A DNA stretch of 64,000 nucleotides from positions 2,948,001 through 3,012,000 of the forward strand of contig NZ_CP014691.1 of the NCBI RefSeq assembly GCF_002005465.1, read 5' to 3'. The translations under genes were made by a program, and so were the position numbers. Below are positions 1 through 7,934 of the stretch, in pieces; positions within the stretch are counted from its first letter, which is position 1, and each line of letters begins with the position of its first letter. The DNA comes from Neoasaia chiangmaiensis (lineage in GTDB: Bacteria; Pseudomonadota; Alphaproteobacteria; Acetobacterales; Acetobacteraceae). The notes beneath the pieces were generated by a model. That model was given only the letters and a program-made list of their open reading frames with translations. It searched no databases and was not told where the DNA came from.

Positions 1-1593
1 GACGTTCGTGGCGGCCCGATCCTTGATGCTGACATAGAGCTGGACGATCATCGCCACCATCGCGAACCCGATGATGAGCGCGCCGAACATGGCCACGATG
101 GCGTAGGGCAGGTAGGCGCCCTCGAAATATTCCTGGCTTCGACGTGGCATGCCAAGGGCGCCGAGCGCGTAGAGCGGCATGAACGCGAAGATGAAGCCGA
201 GGCACCAGCACCAGAAGGTCGTGCGCCCCCAGCCTTCATGCAGGCGAAAGCCGAAGGCTTTGGGGAACCAGTAATGATAACCGCTCAGCATCCCGAAAAG
301 CAGACCGGGAATGAGCATGTTGTGGAAATGCGCGACCAGGAACAGCGTGTTGTGCGCCTGATAATCGAAGCCGGGATTGGCGAGCATGACGCCCGTGCTG
401 CCGCCGATGGCGAACAGGATCATGAACGCGCTGGCATAGAGCATCGGCACCGTCATGCGGATGCGGCCGCGAAACATGGTCAGCGTCCAGTTGAAGATCT
501 TCACGCCCGTGGGAATGGCGATCAGCATGGTGGCGATGCCGAAGACGGCATTCACGTTGCCGTTCTGCCCCATGGTGAAGAAGTGGTGCAGCCAGACCGT
601 GAAGGACAGCACGGCGATCGAGATGGTCGCCCAGACCAGCGAGGTATAGCCGTAGAGCGTCTTCGACGAGAAGGTGGAGACGGTCTCGGAATAGACGCCG
701 AAAGCCGGGAGGATCAGGATATAGACCTCCGGATGCCCGAATAGCCAGAACATGTTGATGTAGTTCATCATGTTGCCGCCATCGGTGTTGGTGAAGAAGT
801 GCATGTCCAGATAACGGTCCATCGCCAGCATCAACGTCGCGACGGTGAGCGGCGGCATGGCGAAGATCATCAGGATCGAGACGCACAGTGCCGTCCACGC
901 GAACAGCGGCATGCGGAACAGATGCATGCCCGGCGCACGCTTCTTGTAGATCGTGACGGCAAAATTCACGCCGGTCATGGTATTGCCGATGGAACTCAGC
1001 GTCAGGGCCCAGATCCAGTAATCCACGCCGACATCCGGGCTGAACGCCAGTTCCGTATAAGGCGGGTAGCCACTCCATCCGCCGGTCGAGAATTTGCCGA
1101 TGCACAGCGAGACCATCATCAGCATTGCCCCTGCCGTCGTGAAGGCGAGGCTGACGGAATTCATCAGGGGGTAGGAGACGTCGCGCGCGCCGATCTGTAG
1201 CGGCATGACGAAATTATAGAGGCCGATCAGGAACGGCATGGCCATGAAGAAAATCATGATCGTGCCGTGTGTCGTGAAAAGCTGCGCGAAGTGTTCCGGC
1301 GGCAGAAAGCCCGGCGACTGATAGCCGGCCACCTGCTGGGCGCGCATCAGCATGGCCTCCGCCAACGCGCGCGCCAGCATGACGAACGAGACCACGATAT
1401 ACATGATGCCGATGCGTTTATGGTCGACGCTGGTCAACCAGTCCGTCCAGAGTGCCTTCCAGCCGCGGAGATAGGTAATGAACGCGACGACGCCGATCGC
1501 GCCGAGAACGACCATCGACGCCGCGACTGTCGCAATGGCGCTGTAGAACGGAAGCGCGCCATAGCCGAGTTTGCCGAAAAGGAATGAGGTCAT
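1..1593 (-). CDS. cyoB: Cytochrome bo3-type ubiquinol oxidase subunit I (3' end beyond window)
   Basis: Haem-copper terminal oxidase subunit I in the inner membrane; it oxidises ubiquinol, reduces O2 to water and pumps protons. The 531 visible codons stay open to the window edge (the E. coli protein is about 660 residues). Seen: the haem ligand His109 in TTHGTIMIFF, the CuB/Tyr motif GHPEVYILILPAFG, the paired histidines in HHFFTMG and the haem ligands in HFHNMLIPG. Quinol-site residues can be read by alignment to E. coli R71/D75/H98/Q101: Arg75, Glu79, His101 and Gln104, so Asp75 of E. coli is Glu here. ATG start; it lies 31 bp after cyoA on the same strand, so the two are one operon with cyoC and cyoD presumably beyond the edge. 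The family assignment is firm. Confidence 0.95.
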   Translation of the reverse strand, partial: MTSFLFGKLGYGALPFYSAIATVAASMVVLGAIGVVAFITYLRGWKALWTDWLTSVDHKRIGIMYIVVSFVMLARALAEAMLMRAQQVAGYQSPGFLPPEHFAQLFTTHGTIMIFFMAMPFLIGLYNFVMPLQIGARDVSYPLMNSVSLAFTTAGAMLMMVSLCIGKFSTGGWSGYPPYTELAFSPDVGVDYWIWALTLSSIGNTMTGVNFAVTIYKKRAPGMHLFRMPLFAWTALCVSILMIFAMPPLTVATLMLAMDRYLDMHFFTNTDGGNMMNYINMFWLFGHPEVYILILPAFGVYSETVSTFSSKTLYGYTSLVWATISIAVLSFTVWLHHFFTMGQNGNVNAVFGIATMLIAIPTGVKIFNWTLTMFRGRIRMTVPMLYASAFMILFAIGGSTGVMLANPGFDYQAHNTLFLVAHFHNMLIPGLLFGMLSGYHYWFPKAFGFRLHEGWGRTTFWCWCLGFIFAFMPLYALGALGMPRRSQEYFEGAYLPYAIVAMFGALIIGFAMVAMIVQLYVSIKDRAATNV

Positions 1594-1624
1594 CGGACGG
1601 ACCGCCCCGGGAGGATGGAAAGTG

Positions 1625-2575
1625 TCATTGCGGCATGGGTCCCTGATGAGCCGACGAGCCATGATAGCGGCTGACGATATTGCGGAATAAATCGTCCGAT
1701 ACGTTCGAGAAGCTCAAACCCTGCGGTTGCATCGGATCGGGGGTATCCGCTTTCACGCCGAGATCGGTCATGGCCTGTCTGTCATCGCCATCTTTCAGGA
1801 GCTTTCGATATGTTTCATCATTCAGCGTGACGGGGCTTGTGCGGGCATGTTGCGCCCATTGCGTGAACTGATCGGGCAGGAGGGCCAGGGTCGTGAATTT
1901 TTCGCCCTGAAAGCCCATGCCGTTGAACTGCGTGTTCTCGCCCAGATAACGCCCGGGCCTGTTTGCCAGCAGATGAAGGTGCGTGACCATGCCGGCCATG
2001 GCATAGATCTGGCTGCCAAGTGATGGAATGAAGAAAGATTGCATCGTCTTGTCGCTGGTCAGCAGGAAGCGGACCTCACGCCCGACGGGCAGCACCAGCG
2101 TATCGAGACTGGCGACGTGCTGATCCGGATAAATGAAAAGCCATTTCCAGTTCAGGGCGACCACCTGGATATCCAGGGGTTGCGCAGTGCCGATTTGCCG
2201 TTCGGGGCTGTGGCGGGTCTCCGATCCCGCGATCAGCAGGGAAAGGATGATGACGATCGTCGCGGGAACGCCCCAGACCAGGAACTCGAGCGGCAGCGCG
2301 AACGACCAGTCGGGCCTGAAAGCGGCATTCCGGTTGCCGAGACGGTAGCGCCAGAGACAGAACGCAACGCCGACGAAGACCGGAATGATGATGACGGCCA
2401 GCGCAATGACGATTTCGATCAGCCACTCACGCTGCAACGCCGCAATCGTGCCAGCCGGGTGAAGAAACGAGATACTGTCCGCCTGGCAGGCTGTCAGAGA
2501 GAGCGGCAGGAACGGCGATAGTCTCAGGCCGTGCCTGATGCGCGTTGGTAGAAAAGCATGTCCTGACTGGGGCAC
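1625..2575 (-). CDS. cyoA: Ubiquinol oxidase subunit II (CyoA), lipoprotein
   Basis: Subunit II of the bo3-type quinol oxidase. The N-terminus is basic, then hydrophobic, and ends in a lipobox-like LTAC (Cys about residue 30), followed by two membrane segments (near residues 52-75 and 92-115) and a periplasmic cupredoxin domain. That domain has the CyoA-type stretch GSQIYAMAGMVTHLHLLAN and lacks the CuA Cys/His ligands, as expected for a quinol and not a cytochrome c oxidase. The only in-frame start before the lipobox is GTG at 2575, with a weak ribosome binding site, so the exact N-terminus is uncertain. It is upstream of cyoB in the same operon. Confidence 0.93.
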   Translation of the reverse strand: MPQSGHAFLPTRIRHGLRLSPFLPLSLTACQADSISFLHPAGTIAALQREWLIEIVIALAVIIIPVFVGVAFCLWRYRLGNRNAAFRPDWSFALPLEFLVWGVPATIVIILSLLIAGSETRHSPERQIGTAQPLDIQVVALNWKWLFIYPDQHVASLDTLVLPVGREVRFLLTSDKTMQSFFIPSLGSQIYAMAGMVTHLHLLANRPGRYLGENTQFNGMGFQGEKFTTLALLPDQFTQWAQHARTSPVTLNDETYRKLLKDGDDRQAMTDLGVKADTPDPMQPQGLSFSNVSDDLFRNIVSRYHGSSAHQGPMPQ

Positions 2576-2648
2576 GTCTCGCTCGTTTCGTTTTGTGTCT
2601 GTGCGACGACAAACACGTCAACGTCAGGCGCGTTCCCTGTCAGGACAT
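2558..2648. repeat. 10-bp perfect inverted repeat bracketing the cyoA 5' end
   Basis: The arms are ATGTCCTGAC (2558-2567) and GTCAGGACAT (2639-2648), 71 nt apart. One arm lies just inside the predicted cyoA coding start, the other close to the stop of the upstream TonB receptor gene. It could be a pair of regulator half-sites, a long hairpin in the mRNA leader, or chance. Confidence 0.35.
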
Positions 2649-2666
2649 TTTGTTTTTAACGCGTTA

Positions 2667-5090
2667 TCAGAAATCCACACTTGCCGAGCCGGTCACGAAG
2701 AACGGCGAGGCGACAAGGAATGTGGTGCTGGAACCGTTCAGGTTCGAGCCGTAAACGCCGCGTGCGCGATAAGCGTTCGCCGCCGTTCCGTTAACGAAGC
2801 CGAGATAATGACGATCCGTGATATTCTGAATGTTCAGACGCAGCGTCGGCGCCTTGAACGGTCCGACATTGCGGAAACGGTAGCCGGCATTGACGTTCAT
2901 GGTCAGATAATCAGGAATCTGCTGATCGTTGACGAAGGTTGAATACTGCTTGGCCACATATTTCAGACCATAACCTGCGAACAGATGGCCGTCGTCGTAA
3001 TCCAGATGGAAGCCGAACTGGTATTTCGGCGTCTGCGGCGCGAACTTGCCCTTGCTGAAGACAAAGTCGCTGCTGCTGCCGCCGGCCGATACGTTGCTGT
3101 CCGTTCGGGCATTCACATACTCGGCCGAGAAATATGGACGGAGGTGATAGAGGATCGGGCGCGTGCCGATTTCAAAATCAACGCCGTCCGCATGTGATCC
3201 GCCACCATTGATGCTGCGCGAATAGTAGGCACCTGGATTGTCGGGCGGTACGACAACCTGCGTGTAGAGGCGGTTGGTGAAGTTGTAATGGAAGTAGGTC
3301 AGGGAACTCATCACCGTCGGACCCTGATAGCGCCAGCCGAATTCTTCCGAGATCGAGACTTCCGGTTTCACGTTCGGGTTGGCTTTGGTGCCATAGCCGC
3401 CGTTCTTGTAGTAGGTGCCCGAGTCATAAAGTGACGAGTTCTGCGGGATGCGGAAATTCGTCGTTGACGAGGCAAAAAGCTGGTTTTCGTTGTTGATGCG
3501 ATAGCGGATCGCAACGGCCGGCAGCGGCTCCTGCCAGGAACCGTTGATGTACGGGCCTGTGGACGTATCGGGCAGCATATTATGGCCCTGCCGGTTCACG
3601 ACCGTGTATTTCAGACCGCCGTCGATGGTCAGGCGATCGTGCAGCAGCGAGATGCTGTCGTCGATGAACATCGTGTGAATGCGTGTCTGCGTCAGGGTAT
3701 CGCGATATTCCGCTGTCTGGCCATTTGCCAATACCAGATTCTGACCGCCGCCCAGTTCGTCGTAGGGACGTCCGTTTTCAGGGTCGATGAGGCTGTAGGG
3801 GCCAGTCTGGGCCTGTTTCGAATATTCGAACCAGTAGCCCACCATCAGGCGGTTGATGCCCGTATGGAGTGTCAGTTTCGTAACGGCGCCGGGACGATAG
3901 GTCTGCGTGTTCGACGGATTGTAGAGCAGCATCGACTTGGTATTCGACGCATTGTACTGGCCGATCGAGCCGTTCTCACGGGTTGCGCCATACTGATATC
4001 CCGAAAGATACGTGTTGTATGCGCCGCCGCCATTGCCGTTACCATACCAGAAATAGGGCGTTTCCGTCAGCGTAAGGTTGTCCGTCAGCTTGAAGGTGGA
4101 CGGGGCGCTGGCGTAGATGTTGGTGAACGGATTGCGGTGCAACTGGTAATAGTTACCGTTTGCGCTTGAATTGGGATTGTTCTTGTCCCAGGTCGCGGAA
4201 TAGGTGTTGTAGATACCGAGCTGCTGGAATTTTTCCAGGCTCGTTGTCGGAAACAGTACGCCACGGCTTTGATTGCCGACGAGCGAGAACGACACGACGT
4301 TGCCGTCACCCCAGGAATCGATCCACTTGGTTTCGCCATGGAGCTTGTTCTGCCCGCCGGGACCGCGCCATGAATGCTCCGTCGCGGCTGAGAAGGAAAC
4401 GAAGCCCTTCAGGTTGGAGTGGCCGATATAACCGGTATCGACGCGACCGAAGATGCGGCGTGCATTATACGAGCCATACGACCCGTCCACCGTGCCGCCA
4501 AAATGCTCCGCCGGGTCACGCAGATACATATCGACCGAACCACCGGTGGCGCTGATATGCGGGCTGTCGAGATCGGCGGATCCCTGCGCGACATTGATGG
4601 TGCGCAGGTTCTCGGAATCGACGATCTCCTGCGGATAGACGGCGTAGCTGCCGATATCGTTGATCGGGAAGCCTTCCAGCGTGAAGCCGATCTGCGTCTG
4701 GTTGAGGCCGCGCATGGACATCTGGCCGCCGGAGAGGCCGAGCGGGTCGGTCGACGTCGTGTTGACGCCCGGCAGCATCTCGATCAGCTGCATCGGGTTC
4801 AGGCCGGGAGTCTGCTTGCTGATATATTCGGCTGTGACCGTCGAGCGCGACTTCGGCGCGTCTTCCTTGATCATCATGCCGCCGCCGGCCTGGCCGTGGC
4901 GGGAGGCGTGAACTTCGAGATGTTCGGACTTCATTTCGTCCGTCGGGGCGGTGGAACCCATCATTGACGGCGTATTGCTGTCAGATGCGGTCTTGCTCGA
5001 CGTATTGGCGGCGGGTGCTGCCAGCGCGGCAGGTGCTGCGATCGTCATGAGGGCGGTCGTGGCGAAGAGCCGTCGTGTAAAAAAGGGCAT
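2667..5090 (-). CDS. TonB-dependent outer-membrane receptor
   Basis: Energised outer-membrane importer, 807 residues. I start it at ATG 5090, preceded by an AGGA ribosome binding site, because this puts a clean signal peptide first (MPFFTRRLFATTALMTIAAP, cut after ALA). A Ser/Thr-rich linker follows, then a plug domain (about residues 70-210, with LSGGQMSMRGLNQTQIGFTL) and a 22-strand-type barrel ending in VDF, the terminal-aromatic signal for BAM insertion. The ligand cannot be told from sequence; the plug resembles siderophore/metal and other large-substrate receptors. It is alone, on the same strand as cyoA downstream, with a palindromic site upstream at 5156-5180. Confidence 0.9.
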   Translation of the reverse strand: MPFFTRRLFATTALMTIAAPAALAAPAANTSSKTASDSNTPSMMGSTAPTDEMKSEHLEVHASRHGQAGGGMMIKEDAPKSRSTVTAEYISKQTPGLNPMQLIEMLPGVNTTSTDPLGLSGGQMSMRGLNQTQIGFTLEGFPINDIGSYAVYPQEIVDSENLRTINVAQGSADLDSPHISATGGSVDMYLRDPAEHFGGTVDGSYGSYNARRIFGRVDTGYIGHSNLKGFVSFSAATEHSWRGPGGQNKLHGETKWIDSWGDGNVVSFSLVGNQSRGVLFPTTSLEKFQQLGIYNTYSATWDKNNPNSSANGNYYQLHRNPFTNIYASAPSTFKLTDNLTLTETPYFWYGNGNGGGAYNTYLSGYQYGATRENGSIGQYNASNTKSMLLYNPSNTQTYRPGAVTKLTLHTGINRLMVGYWFEYSKQAQTGPYSLIDPENGRPYDELGGGQNLVLANGQTAEYRDTLTQTRIHTMFIDDSISLLHDRLTIDGGLKYTVVNRQGHNMLPDTSTGPYINGSWQEPLPAVAIRYRINNENQLFASSTTNFRIPQNSSLYDSGTYYKNGGYGTKANPNVKPEVSISEEFGWRYQGPTVMSSLTYFHYNFTNRLYTQVVVPPDNPGAYYSRSINGGGSHADGVDFEIGTRPILYHLRPYFSAEYVNARTDSNVSAGGSSSDFVFSKGKFAPQTPKYQFGFHLDYDDGHLFAGYGLKYVAKQYSTFVNDQQIPDYLTMNVNAGYRFRNVGPFKAPTLRLNIQNITDRHYLGFVNGTAANAYRARGVYGSNLNGSSTTFLVASPFFVTGSASVDF

Positions 5091-5155
5091 GGTTGTCCTG
5101 GTCAAGCATGGGCCAAGGCGCGCACAGTGCCGAATATCCGTTACGATACACAACC

Positions 5156-5180
5156 GAAATGTAATATCTATCTACATTTC
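5156..5180. promoter_or_regulatory. Candidate operator: 8-9-8 inverted repeat upstream of TonB receptor gene
   Basis: Perfect inverted repeat GAAATGTA (5156-5163) / TACATTTC (5173-5180) with a 9-nt AT-rich spacer, 66 bp upstream of the receptor start codon. The local sequence is much more AT-rich than its surroundings. Size and symmetry fit a dimeric regulator site. It is not a recognisable Fur box, so no regulator is named. Confidence 0.45.
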
Positions 5181-5292
5181 AAAATGTTGCGAGACATATC
5201 GGTATCTGCTATGCGCCGCGACCTCATACGAAGACGCAGGATCGAATTGTGTGACGTTTTGATGTCAGGGAGGGGATCACGCCCCTGTTGTA

Positions 5293-6060
5293 TCAAATCG
5301 GCAACAGATGGTCCCGGAGTGCTTCGTCCTGCGCGTAAATTGTCCGAATGCGGGCGATCTGCCGGGCGCCTGGCTGGATGGACGTACGGAAACTGTGATT
5401 GAGATGAGGGATCGATTTCCCATCCAGCGCCGGAATGAGCGTAGGCAGGGCGTTCAGCCCATGGAACGGTACGAGCTTGTCCACCATGACCCGGTTCTGC
5501 CGGTCGCGGATATACCAGCTCTGAGGTCTGAAGACGTGATCCATCTCATAGATGCTGCGGGCCTGCTCGACATGGTCAAGCGCGTCATCGAGCGAGCGGA
5601 ACTGGCGGTAGATGGCGGCGAAGGCGGGGTGAAGCCGAACGGCGCGTCCACCGCCGCGTCGCGCGAAATCGAAGGCCGACAGGAAACGTTCGACGGGATC
5701 GCGCCAGATGGCGAAACGGACGAAATCGGGACCGTCGAACGCTGGCTGGACGTGGTGGAAATAGCGTGCCGTCTCATGCCGCATGCTCTCTCCGTACAGG
5801 AGGGCATTGACGGATGTCCCGGCATTTTTCGGGACATGAATAAACAGCGTGCGCGTGCGGTAGATTTTGGCGATCCGGGCCTGTCGCTTGCGTCCAAGGG
5901 GAAGGCGCAATCCCAGATCGCAGGCTCTTTCATGAATGTCGCTGAACAGCTGAACGCGGCATAGCGACTCGACAAGACGGTGAAGTGGCGGTTGGGCAGC
6001 TTCTGAGGGCCTGGCTGGAAGGATGATGTCCGTTGTGTTGTCGTTACAGCCTGCTGCCAC
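5293..6060 (-). CDS. Sulfotransferase-family protein (PAPS-type P-loop)
   Basis: 255 residues; probably a sulfotransferase moving sulfate from PAPS to a carbohydrate or other hydroxyl acceptor. Seen: the 5'-phosphosulfate loop HVPKNAGTS (residues 75-83) and the 3'-phosphate motif RDPVERFLSAF (120-130), both typical of the Golgi-type sulfotransferase 2 family common in bacterial surface-glycan loci. The start is GTG at 6060, chosen because AAGGAG sits 8 nt before it and no in-frame ATG lies close by. No signal peptide, so it is cytoplasmic. A second, longer member lies at 21994-23043 and a PAP phosphatase (cysQ) at 38995-39807. The acceptor is unknown. Confidence 0.8.
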   Translation of the reverse strand: MAAGCNDNTTDIILPARPSEAAQPPLHRLVESLCRVQLFSDIHERACDLGLRLPLGRKRQARIAKIYRTRTLFIHVPKNAGTSVNALLYGESMRHETARYFHHVQPAFDGPDFVRFAIWRDPVERFLSAFDFARRGGGRAVRLHPAFAAIYRQFRSLDDALDHVEQARSIYEMDHVFRPQSWYIRDRQNRVMVDKLVPFHGLNALPTLIPALDGKSIPHLNHSFRTSIQPGARQIARIRTIYAQDEALRDHLLPI

Positions 6061-6164
6061 CCGTCATGCTCCTTCGTCCTGTTATCGCGTACAGTAGTGC
6101 GAAGGTGAGGAGAGGAACGTCAAACCCTCTTCTGGTAACGGAATGCGACTTTCTTTGCAGAGCC

Positions 6165-7115
6165 TCAGAAATCGCGCCGTTGTGCGTAGTGCCGCGCGAG
6201 AAGTGTGCAGATGAACAATTGCAACTGGTGATAGATCATCAGCGGCAGGACGACCGTGCCGACGGTGGCGGTCGGAAAGAGCACGTTGGCCATCGGCACG
6301 CCGGATGCGAGCGACTTTTTCGATCCGCAGAATGTCAGCGAAATCGTGCTGGGTGCCGTAAAACGAAAGAGACGGCCCAGTGTGTGCGTGAATATCAGGA
6401 CGAAGACAAGGAGAAGCAGATCCAGCCCCCCGGTAATCGCCAGATCCCGCAACGAGACACGGTGCCAGATGCCTTCGACCACGGCGCCGCTGAATGCCGT
6501 ATAGACGACCAGGACGATCGATCCCCGATCGGTGAGTGAGAGCGGCAGTTTGTGTCGTTTGACCCAACTGCCGATGCGTGAATGCAGCGCCTGTCCGATG
6601 GCGAAGGGCAGGAGCAGTTGCGTTGCGACGTCCAGAATGGCACGGGCAGACCACACACCGCCATGTTGCAGAACGAGCATGACGAGCACCGGCGTGATGA
6701 CGATGCCTGCGATATTGGACAGTGTTGCGGCGCAGATCGCGGCGGGCACGTTGCCACGTGCGATGGATGTCAGCGCGATGGACGATTGCACGGTAGACGG
6801 CAGGCAGCAGAGGAACAGGACGCCCTGCCACATATCGCCGATCAGCAGGTGTGGCAGGAGCCTCGACAGCCCAAGTCCCAACAGCGGAAACAAGATGAAA
6901 GTGCAGATGAGCACGCTGATCTGAAGCCGCCAGTCACGAATGCTTTCCAGCACGGCGCGCGGCTCGAGACGCGCGCCCTGAAGAAAGAACATGAGGGCGA
7001 TACAAAGCGTTGTGAGGGTCCGCAGGTTGGCGGCGACTGCCCCGCGACAAGGCAGCAGTGTCGCAAGGACAATCGCGGCGATCAGGCTTGCCAGGAAGGG
7101 GTCGAGACGGCGCAT
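6165..7115 (-). CDS. Bile acid:sodium symporter-like transporter (YfeH type)
   Basis: 316-residue polytopic membrane protein with about ten hydrophobic segments. It matches the SBF-like/YfeH branch of the BASS superfamily, including CLPSTVQSSIALTSIARGN (around residues 105-125), a crossover-helix Asn (SNIAGI) and FCGSKKSLASGVPMA near the C-terminal third. Family members move organic anions or small metabolites with Na+; the substrate of this branch is not established. No signal peptide is needed. It is the first gene of a short minus-strand run reading towards the sulfotransferase gene, with a 104-bp gap between them, so co-transcription is possible but unproven. Confidence 0.87.
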   Translation of the reverse strand: MRRLDPFLASLIAAIVLATLLPCRGAVAANLRTLTTLCIALMFFLQGARLEPRAVLESIRDWRLQISVLICTFILFPLLGLGLSRLLPHLLIGDMWQGVLFLCCLPSTVQSSIALTSIARGNVPAAICAATLSNIAGIVITPVLVMLVLQHGGVWSARAILDVATQLLLPFAIGQALHSRIGSWVKRHKLPLSLTDRGSIVLVVYTAFSGAVVEGIWHRVSLRDLAITGGLDLLLLVFVLIFTHTLGRLFRFTAPSTISLTFCGSKKSLASGVPMANVLFPTATVGTVVLPLMIYHQLQLFICTLLARHYAQRRDF

Positions 7116-7163
7116 CCAAGCGGTTTCGACGTTGCGGCGTGTTTTGGCAAGCCGTCTGAATGC

Positions 7164-7352
7164 TCACATTTGGTAATCCGGGCCCGGCTCCGTGATCGGC
7201 GGCGGTTCGGGCGGTGGTGGCGGCGGGATGGGGCCAGGTGGATCGCCTTCCGGTGGCGCGGGCGGTGGTGGTCCCGGCGGCGGAGGCATGGGGGGCGTCG
7301 GCATCGGGCCGCCCGGTGCGACCGCGTCGGGGCTGTGAGATAGCGCGTTCAT
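7164..7352 (-). CDS. Proline-rich micro-protein (62 aa)
   Basis: Short ORF starting at ATG 7352 with a good ribosome binding site (AGGAAAA). Residues about 14-58 are almost entirely Pro and Gly with a few acidic residues (PMPPPPGPPPP, then PIPPPPPPEPPP). No transmembrane segment, no signal peptide and no recognised domain. The strong start signals favour a real gene, but the composition alone could reflect GC-rich low-complexity DNA. Function unknown; a disordered adaptor or a cell-envelope-associated peptide are possibilities only. Confidence 0.5.
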   Translation of the reverse strand: MNALSHSPDAVAPGGPMPTPPMPPPPGPPPPAPPEGDPPGPIPPPPPPEPPPITEPGPDYQM

Positions 7353-7418
7353 GCGAATTTTCCTGTGTAGTCCCGGCATGTCAATGCCCGGTCGGGAGGA
7401 ACGGTTGCATGGCATTGC

Positions 7419-7841
7419 TCAGTCGTCGCGGATTACCTTTCGGTTGCGCTTGATATCCCCGCGTTTCGCCTTGCCGTCCATGCGCCGCTGCCGGGCGGCT
7501 CTCGATGGTCGTGTCGGAACGCGGAAGATCGTCTTTTCGGCCGCTTCCCGGATCATTTCCGCCAGCCGTTCCATGACATCGTCACGGTTGCGGGTTTGAC
7601 TGCGGAAGCGCCGTCCGGTCAGGACGACAATGCCTTCGGCCGTCATGCGGGAGCCGGCGATGCGCCGCAACCGGGTGCGCATTCTTGCGGTCAGATCTGG
7701 CGCGCGACGGGTATCGAAGCGCAACTGCGCTGCGGTCGCCACCTTGTTGACATTCTGCCCACCCGGACCGGAGGCGAGGATATAGCTGATCTCGATGGCC
7801 GAATCGGGCAGGGACAGGTTCGGGAGAATCTCGATCGACAA
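7419..7841 (-). CDS. arfB: Peptidyl-tRNA hydrolase ArfB (alternative ribosome rescue)
   Basis: 140 residues. Releases nascent chains from ribosomes stalled on truncated mRNA. Seen: the release-factor catalytic loop SGPGGQNVNKV (GGQ at about residues 26-28) and the basic C-terminal tail (RQRRMDGKAKRGDIKRNRK) that sits in the empty mRNA channel. Length matches the ArfB/YaeJ family, not full release factors. No in-frame ATG precedes the conserved domain; the start used is TTG at 7841, without a clear ribosome binding site, so translation initiation may be weak. Confidence 0.93.
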   Translation of the reverse strand: MSIEILPNLSLPDSAIEISYILASGPGGQNVNKVATAAQLRFDTRRAPDLTARMRTRLRRIAGSRMTAEGIVVLTGRRFRSQTRNRDDVMERLAEMIREAAEKTIFRVPTRPSRAARQRRMDGKAKRGDIKRNRKVIRDD

Positions 7842-7934
7842 GAGCGTGCTTTCATGGCGGCTTCGGCGCGTTCTCGCATGGAAACGTATGATCCGCCAAA
7901 AAGAGCGGCGCGACAGGGTGCCGCCGCTGAGCTC

